Source: Candidatus Bathyarchaeota archaeon A05DMB-3 (lineage in GTDB: Archaea > Thermoproteota > Bathyarchaeia > Bathyarchaeales > Bathycorpusculaceae). Taken from it: a stretch of 64,000 nt of DNA. Location of the stretch: contig JABFQN010000007.1 of assembly GCA_019685555.1 (NCBI GenBank), positions 1 to 64,000 of the forward strand, read 5' to 3'. The notes beneath the pieces were generated by a model. It searched no databases. It was not told the origin of the DNA and saw only the letters and a program-made list of their open reading frames with translations. Below are positions 51,299-60,249 of the stretch, in pieces. Within the stretch, counting starts at the first letter, position 1. Each line of letters begins with the position of its first letter. The position numbers and the translations under genes were made by a program.

Positions 51299-52759
51299 GT
51301 GATGGTAATGGCATTAGACGAAAAACAAACTGCAAACTTCTTCGAGGGCGTTTCTAAAGCTGCCGAGACAGTTTTGGAGGCGGTTAGAGAAGATAGCCTA
51401 ATCCATGTTTTTTCGCATTTGGATGCCGATGGTATCGCCGCCGCTGGAATTATCGGCAAAGCCTTGTATAGGCTTGATGCAAGGTTCCGCATTAGAATAA
51501 CCCAGTGGGTGGACGAGAAGTTTTTGGCTGAAACCCTTGAGGAAAAGCCTCAAATGGTGATTTTCATAGACTTGGGAAGCGACTACGCAAACTTGCTAAA
51601 ACAGAAAGCTTCAGAAATGGAAATTGTTGTTTTAGACCATCATCAACTGGGCGGCGAACCAGCCAAAGGTTTTCTATGCGTTAACCCACATATTTACGGC
51701 ATTGACGGAGCACGGGACATCAGCAGTTCAGGCGTTGCCTATTTTTTGGCTAAAGCAATTGACAAAGTAAACATAGATTTGGCGCCCATCGCTGTGGTTG
51801 GTGCACTCGGAGACCTCCAAGATAAGTATGACCAGCGGATGCTTGGCGGCTTAAACGAGAAAATAGTTGAAGACGCGGAAACGCAAGGGTTGCTAACCGT
51901 TGAAAAAGACTTGATATTCTTTGGAAGGGAAACCCGTCCAATCCACAAAACATTGGCATCCACAACAAACCCTTTCATTCCCGGAATAAGCGGTGAAGAA
52001 GACAAAAGCCTAGCCTTCTTGGTCAGCCTTGACATAAAACCAAAGCATGGCGACAAGTGGAGGGCTTTAAGGGATTTAACAGAAGAAGAGAAAAAAAGGC
52101 TTTGTTCAGCTCTTGCAGAATATCTGCTTTCGAAAGGACTGCGCTATGAGATTTCTAATCTTATAGGGCATGCGTATACGCTGAACCTTGAAGAGCCTTG
52201 GACACCGCTGAGGGATGGCAGAGAATTCGCCGTTCTGCTTAATGCAACTGGGCGCATGGATAAGCCAAGTGTAGGCGTGGCGGTTTGCATGGGCGATAGA
52301 GGCTCAGCCCTTGAAGAAGCCAACAAAATTCTTGAAGATTATAGGCGAACCATTAATAAGTATCTCGGCTGGATTATGGAGAAATCTGAAAGAATTAGGG
52401 AGATGGAAAACATTTACGTTGTTTACGGTGAAGACTTCGTAGACGACAAGGTGATAGGGGCAATCTCTTCCATTCTTTCGACATCTCTTCCAAACCCGGA
52501 AAAGCCCCTCATTGCATATGCTGATGTGAAAGAGGAAGGTCTTGTTAAAGTGTCTGCCAGAACCATAGATGCTGTAACCTACAAGGGTGTCAATCTAGGA
52601 GAAATCATGCAAATAGCAGCTGAAAAATGTCTTGGGAAAGGCGGAGGACACAACATAGCAGCCGGAGCACAAATTCCAACCGAAAACATGGAGACTTTCA
52701 TAAAACTTGTTAATGAGCTTGTTGGAAAACAACTGGCAGGCGAAAAAATTGGAAGTTGA
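51299..52759 (+). CDS. Archaeal RecJ-like DHH/DHHA1 nuclease (GAN type)
   Basis: This 486-residue protein has IHVFSHLDADGIAAAGIIGK, MVIFIDLGSDYANLLK, IVVLDHHQLGGEP (the DHH motif) and the DHHA1 end GKGGGHNIAAGAQIPTENME. Archaeal members are 5'-3' single-strand exonucleases that bind GINS and Cdc45-like complexes at the replication fork. GTG 51299 or ATG 51302 start. The downstream Pcc1 gene starts inside its 3' end. Confidence 0.9.
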   Translation: MMVMALDEKQTANFFEGVSKAAETVLEAVREDSLIHVFSHLDADGIAAAGIIGKALYRLDARFRIRITQWVDEKFLAETLEEKPQMVIFIDLGSDYANLLKQKASEMEIVVLDHHQLGGEPAKGFLCVNPHIYGIDGARDISSSGVAYFLAKAIDKVNIDLAPIAVVGALGDLQDKYDQRMLGGLNEKIVEDAETQGLLTVEKDLIFFGRETRPIHKTLASTTNPFIPGISGEEDKSLAFLVSLDIKPKHGDKWRALRDLTEEEKKRLCSALAEYLLSKGLRYEISNLIGHAYTLNLEEPWTPLRDGREFAVLLNATGRMDKPSVGVAVCMGDRGSALEEANKILEDYRRTINKYLGWIMEKSERIREMENIYVVYGEDFVDDKVIGAISSILSTSLPNPEKPLIAYADVKEEGLVKVSARTIDAVTYKGVNLGEIMQIAAEKCLGKGGGHNIAAGAQIPTENMETFIKLVNELVGKQLAGEKIGS

Positions 52760-52997
52760 AATCACAATATTCTACAATGACGCTAGAAGTGCGAAAGCCG
52801 TTGCAGAGGCAGTTTCACCAGACAACTTTAAGGCGCCATCTGGCTTATACGTCAAAACTGAAAAGAAAAACAACAGTGTTTGGACGTACATAAAATGTAA
52901 TAGGGGGCTTCAAACCTTCATCGCCACAATCGATGACCTTCTTTTTTCCATTTCAACTGCAGAGAAAACTCTAAAAGCTGCACGGAAAATTGAATAA
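52749..52997 (+). CDS. pcc1: KEOPS subunit Pcc1
   Basis: This protein of about 82 residues begins MEVEITIFYNDARSAKAVAE and ends with a helix that includes DDLLFSISTAEKTLKAARKI, the Pcc1 dimerisation fold. Pcc1 bridges Kae1 and forms the KEOPS dimer. The open frame extends back to 52707, but the TTG at 52749 gives the normal family length and overlaps the RecJ-like stop by 11 bp. Kae1 and Bud32 lie upstream at 46925-48594. Confidence 0.85.
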   Translation: MEVEITIFYNDARSAKAVAEAVSPDNFKAPSGLYVKTEKKNNSVWTYIKCNRGLQTFIATIDDLLFSISTAEKTLKAARKIE

Positions 52998-53047
52998 GAA
53001 CATGCTCTTTTCTATAAAGCTGGAGCATTAATGGCTCGTTGATGAAA

Positions 53048-54337
53048 ATGTTGGATATAAGGCTCATTAGGGAAAATCCCAAGATGGTTAGGGAGAATCT
53101 GAAAAGGAGAGGCGACCCTGAAAACCTGAAAATGCTGGATGAACTGATTGAATGTGATAGGTTTTGGCGGCAACACTTGACAAGGCTTAATGATTTGCGC
53201 CGTGAAAGAAACCGCATAACAACCGAAATTGCAGCGGCAAAAAAGAGGGGCGAAGATATTGCAGCTATCCTTTCAAAGGCTAAAGCAGTTGACGAGGAAA
53301 TTACAGCGATGGAAAAGCGGGTTGCCGAATACGAGGAGAAAGTGCGATATTACCTTATGATGCTTCCAAACCTCTTGCATGAGTCGGTTCCAATAGGTAA
53401 AGACGAGTTTGACAATGTTACAGTGAGGACTTGGGGGGAAATTCCAAAATTCAGTTTTCCACCTAAAGACCACATAGATTTGGGTTTAAGCCTAGACATA
53501 ATGGACATTGAAAGGGCTGGAAAAATTGCAGGTGCCAGATTCTATTATCTGAAACGGGAAGGCGTCCTCTTGGATATGGCTTTGATGAACTTCGCTTTAG
53601 AAGAGATGGTTAAGAAGGGCTATACGCCTATGGAACCGCCATTCCTTATGAGGCGCAAACCCTACGAAGGCGTCATAGCCCTCAGCGACTTCGAAAACGA
53701 CTTATACAAAATTGAGGGTGAAGACTTATACTTGATTGCCACTTCGGAGCATCCAATGGCAGCCATGTATATGGACGAAGTTTTAAGGGCTGATGATTTG
53801 CCGATAAGACTTGTTGGGGTAAGCGCAAACTTTAGGAAAGAAGCAGGAGCCCACGGCAAAGACACTCGCGGGATTTTCCGCACTCACCAATTCAATAAAG
53901 TTGAACAGTTCGTGTTCTGCAAACCCGAAGATTCTTGGAAGATTCATGAAGAGCTTATAAGAAACGCAGAAGAGCTTGTGCAAAAGCTCGGCTTACCCTA
54001 TCGCGTTGTAAACGTTTGCACCGGCGATATTGGAAAAGTTGCCGCCAAAAAATACGACATCGAGGCTTGGATGCCTGCTCAAAACGCGTATAGGGAAATA
54101 ATCTCATGCAGCAACTGCACAGATTATCAAGCAAGGAGGCTTAACGTTCGCTACCGAGAAAAGGAAGGCGAGCCGCCGAAGGGTTTTGTGCATACTTTAA
54201 ACTCAACAGCCTTAGCCACTGGCAGAACAATTGTGGCTATATTGGAGAACTACCAGCAAGAAGACGGTTCAGTGATAATCCCGGAGGTTTTAAGAAAATA
54301 CATGGGCGGCATGAAGAAAATTGAACTGAAAAGGTAA
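53048..54337 (+). CDS. serS: Seryl-tRNA synthetase
   Basis: This protein of about 429 residues has an N-terminal tRNA-binding coiled coil (residues about 1-105) and a class II core: ARFYYLKREGVLLDMALMNF, ATSEHPMAAMY, FRKEAGAHGKDTRGIFRTHQ and LNSTALATGRTIVAILENYQ. It is the common type, not the rare methanogenic one. ATGs at 53042 and 53048 and a TTG at 53039 are possible; family members begin MLD, so I chose 53048. It sits in the ribosomal/KEOPS run. Confidence 0.94.
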   Translation: MLDIRLIRENPKMVRENLKRRGDPENLKMLDELIECDRFWRQHLTRLNDLRRERNRITTEIAAAKKRGEDIAAILSKAKAVDEEITAMEKRVAEYEEKVRYYLMMLPNLLHESVPIGKDEFDNVTVRTWGEIPKFSFPPKDHIDLGLSLDIMDIERAGKIAGARFYYLKREGVLLDMALMNFALEEMVKKGYTPMEPPFLMRRKPYEGVIALSDFENDLYKIEGEDLYLIATSEHPMAAMYMDEVLRADDLPIRLVGVSANFRKEAGAHGKDTRGIFRTHQFNKVEQFVFCKPEDSWKIHEELIRNAEELVQKLGLPYRVVNVCTGDIGKVAAKKYDIEAWMPAQNAYREIISCSNCTDYQARRLNVRYREKEGEPPKGFVHTLNSTALATGRTIVAILENYQQEDGSVIIPEVLRKYMGGMKKIELKR

Positions 54338-54390
54338 AGCTTAATACCCTTTAATGAGACTCTTTTTCGCTGTTAAAACGGAGGGTGCAA

Positions 54391-55008
54391 GTGTCTACAA
54401 AAAAGGTTCGGGATAAGTGGCGTAGCAAAGCATGGTATACGGTAGTTGCTCCGCCATATTTTGGAAACGTAGAGCTTGGAGCAATTCCAGCAGACGAACA
54501 AGAAAAGCTTGTTGGGAGGGTTGTTGAGGCAACACTTTATGAGATTACTGGAGATTTCGCCCATCAATACTTGAAAATCTACTTCCAAATCACAAGTGTG
54601 GAAGGGAAAACGGCGCGCACCATGTTTAAGGGACATGAATATTCAAGAGACTACTTGAGAAGTCTTGTGCGGAGGAGAACCACAAAGGTTGACGGCATAT
54701 TCAACGTTACAACAAAAGATGGGTATAGGCTTCGGGTCGCTGTTTGCGCCTTTACCCTTTCAAGAATTAAGACTTCACAGGAGCAAGCCATACGCAAGAT
54801 TATGACAAAAATAGTTGAGGAGAAAAGCAAAGCCTTAACAATGGACCAATTTGTCCAAGAGATGGTTCTTGGAAAAATCGCTTCAGACATTTACAACGAG
54901 GCGAAAAAAATAGTTCCACTACGCCATGTAGGCATTAGAAAATCAAAACTTTTAACGCAAGCGGCTCAACTGCAAGCCCCACTGCAAACCGTGGAGCAGC
55001 AAGGTTAG
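54391..55008 (+). CDS. rps3ae: 30S ribosomal protein eS1 (S3Ae)
   Basis: This 205-residue protein has KVRDKWRSKAWYTVVAPPYF, LYEITGDFAHQYLKIYFQI and VRRRTTKVDGIFNVTTKDGY. It is the archaeal/eukaryotic small-subunit protein near the mRNA exit. GTG 54391 has GGAGGGTG five bases upstream; GTG 54385 lies inside that site and is less likely. Its stop overlaps the end of the convergent korC-like gene by 4 bp. Confidence 0.94.
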   Translation: MSTKKVRDKWRSKAWYTVVAPPYFGNVELGAIPADEQEKLVGRVVEATLYEITGDFAHQYLKIYFQITSVEGKTARTMFKGHEYSRDYLRSLVRRRTTKVDGIFNVTTKDGYRLRVAVCAFTLSRIKTSQEQAIRKIMTKIVEEKSKALTMDQFVQEMVLGKIASDIYNEAKKIVPLRHVGIRKSKLLTQAAQLQAPLQTVEQQG

Positions 55009-55550
55009 CTTTCAGCAATTTTTCCGCCGTACTCATAGCCTCTTTCGAAGGCTGCTGAGTTCAATTTTTCGGTTCCTTTAGGCACATTGGCTTTAATCGC
55101 CTCTTTAAGGGCTTTCTTATCCACTATTTTTGTTATCGCTGTAAACGCGCCTAACATGACGACGTTTGCAACAATTCTTCTTCCAAGCTCCTCTGCCATT
55201 TTCGTGGCTGGCACTCGGAAAACTTTCACTTTTTCAAGTTTTTTCTCGTTTGGAATCATGTCTGGGTCGAGGATTATTATCCCGCCTTTTTTCACGTTTT
55301 CTGCGTATTCGTTGTAGGCGTGTTGGGACATCACCACTAAAACGTCTGGTTCGGTGACTTTTGGAAAATCTATTTCGTCATCAGAGATTACCACTTCAGA
55401 CTTGCATGCTCCGCCTCTTGATTCCGGTCCATAAGACTGGGTTTGCACGGCATGTTTTCCGCTGTAAATGCATGCCGCCATTGCCGTCATAATTCCCGAT
55501 TTGATTATTCCCTGTCCGCCGAAACCTGCAAATCTTATTTCCACACGCAT
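55005..55550 (-). CDS. korC: 2-oxoacid:ferredoxin oxidoreductase, gamma subunit
   Basis: This 181-residue protein has FAGFGGQGIIKSGIMTAMAA, SYGPESRGGACKSEVVIS and LDPDMIP, the gamma-subunit pattern. In the heterotetramer it forms part of the catalytic core and CoA handling. It is last in the operon, after the beta, alpha and delta subunit genes, with 11 bp before it. The substrate is best guessed as 2-oxoglutarate from the alpha subunit. Confidence 0.92.
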   Translation of the reverse strand: MRVEIRFAGFGGQGIIKSGIMTAMAACIYSGKHAVQTQSYGPESRGGACKSEVVISDDEIDFPKVTEPDVLVVMSQHAYNEYAENVKKGGIIILDPDMIPNEKKLEKVKVFRVPATKMAEELGRRIVANVVMLGAFTAITKIVDKKALKEAIKANVPKGTEKLNSAAFERGYEYGGKIAES

Positions 55551-55561
55551 TATTTTCGCCT

Positions 55562-56404
55562 CTAATCTTCTGATTCTTTCAAGATTTGAGCCATTTTGTC
55601 GTGAAGCAGTTTCTCATAAGTCGGCTTTTCCACATCCACAAACTCTCCGACAACTATCCTTTCTGGGGTTATTTCCGCCTTCGCCGGGTCTGAAAAGTTC
55701 TCTATTACAGAAGCCTTTCTAAACCATTCCATCATTTCAAGTCCCGTTCGCATCTTGTTGCGGCGTCCGAAGATTTCCGGACAAGGCGATACAACCTCTA
55801 TGAAAGAGAATCCTTCTCGTTGCAGAAGCTTTTTGATGGATATTGCTAGCATACGCACGTGAAGCGTTGTCCACCTAGCCACATAAGTGGCGCCAGAAGC
55901 CGCTGCCAAATGAACTAGGTTAAAGGGGTGCTCTATATTCCCATATGGAGTTGTCGTCGTTAAGGCTTCTAATGGCGTTGTTGGTCCAACTTGGCCGCCT
56001 GTCATTCCATAGTTGAAGTTGTTGGCGCAAATCACCTTTATCCCAATGTTTCTTCTCGCCGCGTGGATGAAGTGGTTTCCTCCTATGGCAAAGAGGTCGC
56101 CGTCACCGCTTATAACAACCACTTCCAGTTCTGGTTTTGCAAGTTTCACTCCCGTCGCGAAGGCTATTGGTCGACCGTGCGTCGTGTGGAATGAATCCAC
56201 GTTCGTGTATCCAGCCGCTCTTCCTATACAGCCTATTCCAGAAACCACCACAAGCTTGTTCAAATCCATTTGCATCTCGTCCAGCGCATGCACAAAAGCG
56301 TTTAGAATTATGCCGTTGCCGCAGCCGGAACACCATATGTGTGGCATCATGGCGGCTCTCAAATACTTTGCAAATGGATGTTCAAATGCCTCTGTCTCCG
56401 TCAT
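55562..56404 (-). CDS. korB: 2-oxoacid:ferredoxin oxidoreductase, beta (TPP) subunit
   Basis: This 280-residue protein has MPHIWCSGCGNGIILNAFVH, the TPP-binding VVVISGDGDLFAIGGNHFIH and ICANNFNYGMTGGQVGPTTP. Cysteines in CSGCGNG bind a [4Fe-4S] cluster. It decarboxylates the 2-oxoacid and passes electrons to clusters and ferredoxin. The ATG overlaps the alpha-subunit stop by 4 bp. Confidence 0.94.
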   Translation of the reverse strand: MTETEAFEHPFAKYLRAAMMPHIWCSGCGNGIILNAFVHALDEMQMDLNKLVVVSGIGCIGRAAGYTNVDSFHTTHGRPIAFATGVKLAKPELEVVVISGDGDLFAIGGNHFIHAARRNIGIKVICANNFNYGMTGGQVGPTTPLEALTTTTPYGNIEHPFNLVHLAAASGATYVARWTTLHVRMLAISIKKLLQREGFSFIEVVSPCPEIFGRRNKMRTGLEMMEWFRKASVIENFSDPAKAEITPERIVVGEFVDVEKPTYEKLLHDKMAQILKESED

Positions 56405-57555
56405 TTGCTGTGCCTCCTTAAAGCTTCAAAGATTTCCATAGGCGTGGGGGGTTCTTCTCCCAATTTTGATAGGTGAAAAACAGATGTTTCCTTTGCAGTT
56501 CTTTCAACTTCCCGCACCATTTGCCCACAGTTCATCTCTGGCACGATTATGGCTTTTGCCCCTTCAGCGGCTTTGGCTATGTGCTTTTCTGGAAAGGGCC
56601 AGAGAGTAACCAAACGGAGAAGCCCGGCTTTTATGCCGTTTTCCCTTGCTTTTCGCACTGCGCTGAGGGCTGCCCTTGCCACTATTCCATAGGCGACAAC
56701 CAAGATTTCGGCATCTTCCACCATTGTCTCTTCAAAGCGGACTATTTTGTCGGCGTTTTTCCTTATCTTATCGCAGAGCCTCTGCACAAGCTTTGTTTGA
56801 GCTTCTGAGCTTTGGGTCTGTGGGTATCCATGTTCGTCATGGGTCAAGCCGGTGGCGTGGAAGCGATAGCCCTCGCCGAAACAAGCCATAGGCGGAACCA
56901 AATCGTCTTCAGGCATAAACGGCAAATACTGTTCTGGCGGAGTGTTTGGCCTTTTCCGGTTCACTATTTTAATCTCTTCAGCTGGAGGTATGACCAGTTT
57001 CTCCCACATGTGGGCTACAACCTCATCAGCCATAACCATTGTTGGAACCCGATAGGTTTCAGCCAAGTTGAAAGCCTCTATGGTTAAGTCGAACATTTCT
57101 TGGACGGATGACGGCGCTAAAGCTATAATTTCATAGTCGCCGTGGGAGCCCCATTTAGCCTGCATAACGTCTTGCTGTCCTGGAAGCGTAGGCTGCCCAG
57201 TGCTTGGTCCTCCCCGCATCACATCAACAATAACGCATGGGGCTTCAGTCATGGCAGCCAGCCCTATGTTTTCCTGCATTAGGCTGAATCCCGGTCCAGA
57301 AGTTGCAGTCATCGCTTTCAAACCAGCGTAAGAGGCGCCTATAACGGCTGCTATGGAGGCGATTTCATCTTCCATTTGAACGTAAACTCCACCTATTTTC
57401 GGCATTCTGGCGGCTATGTGTTCCGCTATTTCTGTTGCTGGAGTTATGGGGTATCCAGCGAAGAATCGGCATCCAGCTGCTATGGCGCCTTCTGCACATG
57501 CAATGTCGCCGCTCATGAAGTGCACGCCTGTTAAGACAGTTTTTTCCTTAGCCAT
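56401..57555 (-). CDS. korA: 2-oxoacid:ferredoxin oxidoreductase, alpha subunit
   Basis: This 384-residue protein has CRFFAGYPITPATEIAEHIA, VYVQMEDEIASIAAVIGASY, ATSGPGFSLMQENIGLA and VDVMRGGPSTGQPTLPGQQD. The R-G-G-P-S-T-G-x-P-T stretch is usual in KorA (2-oxoglutarate) enzymes, but other branched-chain or aromatic 2-oxoacids cannot be excluded. It directly follows the delta-subunit gene and overlaps korB. Confidence 0.93.
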   Translation of the reverse strand: MAKEKTVLTGVHFMSGDIACAEGAIAAGCRFFAGYPITPATEIAEHIAARMPKIGGVYVQMEDEIASIAAVIGASYAGLKAMTATSGPGFSLMQENIGLAAMTEAPCVIVDVMRGGPSTGQPTLPGQQDVMQAKWGSHGDYEIIALAPSSVQEMFDLTIEAFNLAETYRVPTMVMADEVVAHMWEKLVIPPAEEIKIVNRKRPNTPPEQYLPFMPEDDLVPPMACFGEGYRFHATGLTHDEHGYPQTQSSEAQTKLVQRLCDKIRKNADKIVRFEETMVEDAEILVVAYGIVARAALSAVRKARENGIKAGLLRLVTLWPFPEKHIAKAAEGAKAIIVPEMNCGQMVREVERTAKETSVFHLSKLGEEPPTPMEIFEALRRHSK

Positions 57556-57834
57556 TTAACATCCATCCTTACATTGTTTTTCTTTAACAAAAATTGCAAA
57601 GTCTGGGCATACGGCTGTGCAGAAACTGCAGATTATGCATTCTTTCTCGTCAACAACTCTTGGGGGGTGAACTCCTCTGGCGTTAATTTCGTCAGATTCT
57701 TCTAAAACTTTTTTGGGGCAGTATTGTATGCAGAAACCGCATCCCTTACACTGGTCTTTTATTATGTGGATTTCCGCTTTTGGCCTAACAGCCTTTTCAG
57801 CATCAAGGGGGGTTCTCCAATGTCTCTCTGGCAT
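57556..57834 (-). CDS. korD: 2-oxoacid:ferredoxin oxidoreductase, delta (ferredoxin) subunit
   Basis: This 92-residue protein has two 4Fe-4S motifs, CKGCGFCIQYCP and CIICSFCTAVCP, with an extra cysteine-containing tail (KQCKDGC). It passes electrons between the TPP subunit and external acceptors. It begins directly after the HdrA-MvhD stop with no gap, so the oxidoreductase and the Hdr proteins share one message. Confidence 0.94.
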   Translation of the reverse strand: MPERHWRTPLDAEKAVRPKAEIHIIKDQCKGCGFCIQYCPKKVLEESDEINARGVHPPRVVDEKECIICSFCTAVCPDFAIFVKEKQCKDGC

Positions 57835-60249
57835 TTAAGCGCCTCCAGCTTTTGCGAAAACCCTTTTTGCAAGCTCAATCTCTTCCATTGTAACCTTTTC
57901 GATTAGTTTTTGCATTTCACGAATTTTTGAAGCAAACCTCTCTCCTTCAGCGGCTGTAACCCATAACAGCTGAAGTCTTTCCTTATCTAGCCCATTCTGT
58001 TCCATTTTTCTCCAGAGGCGTTCTACGCGTTTTTGTGTTTGATAGTTGGCGTTTATGTAGTGGCAGTCTCCAGGGTGACATCCCGCCACAAGCACGGCTG
58101 CAGCGCCTCTTGCGAATGCTCTTTCAACAAATTTTGGAGCCACGCGTCCAGAACACATGGTTCTTATTATCCTCACGTTTGGGGGATACTGCATTCTGCT
58201 AACTCCAGCGAAGTCGGCGCCGGCGTAGGCGCACCAGTTACAGCAAAAGGCGACAATTTTCTTTTCTGCATCGTGCTCTGTTACAGCGTCTATTTGCGCC
58301 ATAATCTGCTCGTCTGTGAAGTGACTTTGTGTTAAAGCGTCAGATGGGCATTCGGCGGCGCATGTTCCACATCCACCGCATGCAGCTTCAACAATTTCAA
58401 CGCGTTTAAGTTCCTTGTTTAGGGTTATCGCGTTGTAGGGACAAACCTTTGTACAGAGTCCGCAAGCCTTACACTTTTCCACATCCAAAACTGGCGTGAT
58501 TGCTTCAACTGTAACTTTACCCTTCGCCATCAATATGCCTGCCCTGGCAGCAGCTGCACTTGCTTGGGTTACGCTGTCCTTTATGTCCTTAGGGGCTTCA
58601 GCGCATCCAGCGAAAAATATTCCGCCAGTTGCTGCATCCACTGGTCTTAGTTTTGGATGGGCTTCCATGAAAAACCCGTCTTGTGTTCTTGAAAGGGTTA
58701 AAAGTCGCTGGATTATTTCGCTGTCTTTTCGCGGTTCTAACCCTACGGAGAGAATTACCAAGTCGAAGTTCAGTTTGTAAGGCTCCTTTAGCAGAGTGTT
58801 TTCGCCTATCAGCCAAAGGTTGCGGGTTTTCGGGTCTTCGATTATTTCTGCGGGAAGCCCGCGGATGAATATGGCTCTCTCGTTTTTGGCTCTCTTGTAA
58901 AGGTCTTCAAAGCCTTTCCCATAAGCGCGGATATCCACATAAAACACGTAAATTTCAGTTTCAGGCCAGTGCTCCTTTATGAGCAAACTATCCTTTATGG
59001 TGTTCATGCAACAAACATTGCTGCAATAGGTTCTCCCACTTTTATTGGAACGGGAGCCGACGCATTGAATAAAAGCCACTCTTTTCGGGATTTTCATGTC
59101 GCTGGGTCTAATTAATCGTCCACCAGAAGGACCGCCGGCGTTGATTAGTCTTTCAAATTCCAATGATGTAATTACGTTTAAGTATTTGCCGTAACCGTAG
59201 TTTGGAAGCGTTGAGGGGTCAAAAACATCAGTCCCTGTTGCCACTATTATTGTGCCTACTTCCAGTTCTACGGTTTCTGGTTTCATTGTGAAGTCTATGG
59301 CTTGTCTTTCGCATGCTTTAATGCATTTGTCGCACACCATGATTTCGTCTTTGTTGAGGCATAGGTTCATGTCGATTATGTAGGTGGATGGGACTGCCTG
59401 TGCAAAGGGTGTGTAAATGGCGTGTCTTAGGGCTAAACCCGCGTCAAACTCGTTTGGCGCTGTTATGGGGCAAACTTTTGAGCAGTCGCCGCATGCGGTG
59501 CAGTCTTCCTTGACATAGCGGGGTTTCTTTAAAACTTTAACATGGAAGTTTCCAATGTAGCCTTTAACATCGATAACTTCGCTGTTGGCTAGCAATTCAA
59601 TGTTTGGGTGATGTCCAACATCAGACATTTTAGGTGCAAGGATGCATATGGAACAGTCCATTGTTGGAAAGGTTTTGTCTATTCGCGCCATCATTCCGCC
59701 GATGCTGGGCTGCTTCTCCACCAAATACACTTTATAACCAGTGTCTGCAAGGTCTAATGCTACTTGGATTCCAGCGACGCCGCCGCCAATAACCAGTGCT
59801 TTTCGGATTATTGGCACTTCAATTTCTTCTGCTGGCGCAAGCAAGGCAGCCTTTGCCACAGCCATCTTCACAAGGTCTTTAGCCTTTTCTGTCGCTGCTT
59901 CCCTATCATGGAGGTGAACCCAACTGCACTGCTCCCGTATGTTAGCCATTTCAAAAAGATACTTGTTTAACCCTGCCTCTTCACAAACCTTTCGAAATGT
60001 TGGTTCATGAAGCCGCGGAGTGCAGGAAGCTACAACCACACGGTTAAGCCTATTTTCCCTAATGTCTTTTTTTATGAGTTCCTGCCCCTGGTCTGAGCAT
60101 GTGTAACGATAATCCTTAGCCAAAACAACGTTTGGAAGAGATGCTGCAAACTTTGCAACCTCTTCGCAGTCAACGGAGCCGGCGATGTTTAAGCCGCAGT
60201 GGCAAACATAAACTCCAATGCGGATTTCTTGTTTCGCCATCTCCATCAC
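57835..60249 (-). CDS. hdrA: HdrA-MvhD fusion flavoprotein (heterodisulfide reductase subunit A-like)
   Basis: This 804-residue protein has the HdrA N-terminal domain (IGVYVCHCGLNIAG; VVASCTPRLHEPTF), FAD-binding ALVIGGGVAGIQVALDLADT, the HdrA cysteine block CVGSRSNKSGRTYCSNVCCM, and ferredoxin motifs CTACGDCSKVCP, CKACGLCTKVCP and CGGCGTCAAECP. From about residue 660 an MvhD domain follows (FCCNWCAYAGADFAG; VAGCHPGDCHYINANY). HdrA flavin is the electron-bifurcation site in methanogens. Starts at GTG 60249, ATG 60246 or ATG 60240 are possible; the last has GGGTGATGG upstream. No hydrogenase or HdrB is encoded nearby. Confidence 0.92.
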   Translation of the reverse strand: MMEMAKQEIRIGVYVCHCGLNIAGSVDCEEVAKFAASLPNVVLAKDYRYTCSDQGQELIKKDIRENRLNRVVVASCTPRLHEPTFRKVCEEAGLNKYLFEMANIREQCSWVHLHDREAATEKAKDLVKMAVAKAALLAPAEEIEVPIIRKALVIGGGVAGIQVALDLADTGYKVYLVEKQPSIGGMMARIDKTFPTMDCSICILAPKMSDVGHHPNIELLANSEVIDVKGYIGNFHVKVLKKPRYVKEDCTACGDCSKVCPITAPNEFDAGLALRHAIYTPFAQAVPSTYIIDMNLCLNKDEIMVCDKCIKACERQAIDFTMKPETVELEVGTIIVATGTDVFDPSTLPNYGYGKYLNVITSLEFERLINAGGPSGGRLIRPSDMKIPKRVAFIQCVGSRSNKSGRTYCSNVCCMNTIKDSLLIKEHWPETEIYVFYVDIRAYGKGFEDLYKRAKNERAIFIRGLPAEIIEDPKTRNLWLIGENTLLKEPYKLNFDLVILSVGLEPRKDSEIIQRLLTLSRTQDGFFMEAHPKLRPVDAATGGIFFAGCAEAPKDIKDSVTQASAAAARAGILMAKGKVTVEAITPVLDVEKCKACGLCTKVCPYNAITLNKELKRVEIVEAACGGCGTCAAECPSDALTQSHFTDEQIMAQIDAVTEHDAEKKIVAFCCNWCAYAGADFAGVSRMQYPPNVRIIRTMCSGRVAPKFVERAFARGAAAVLVAGCHPGDCHYINANYQTQKRVERLWRKMEQNGLDKERLQLLWVTAAEGERFASKIREMQKLIEKVTMEEIELAKRVFAKAGGA

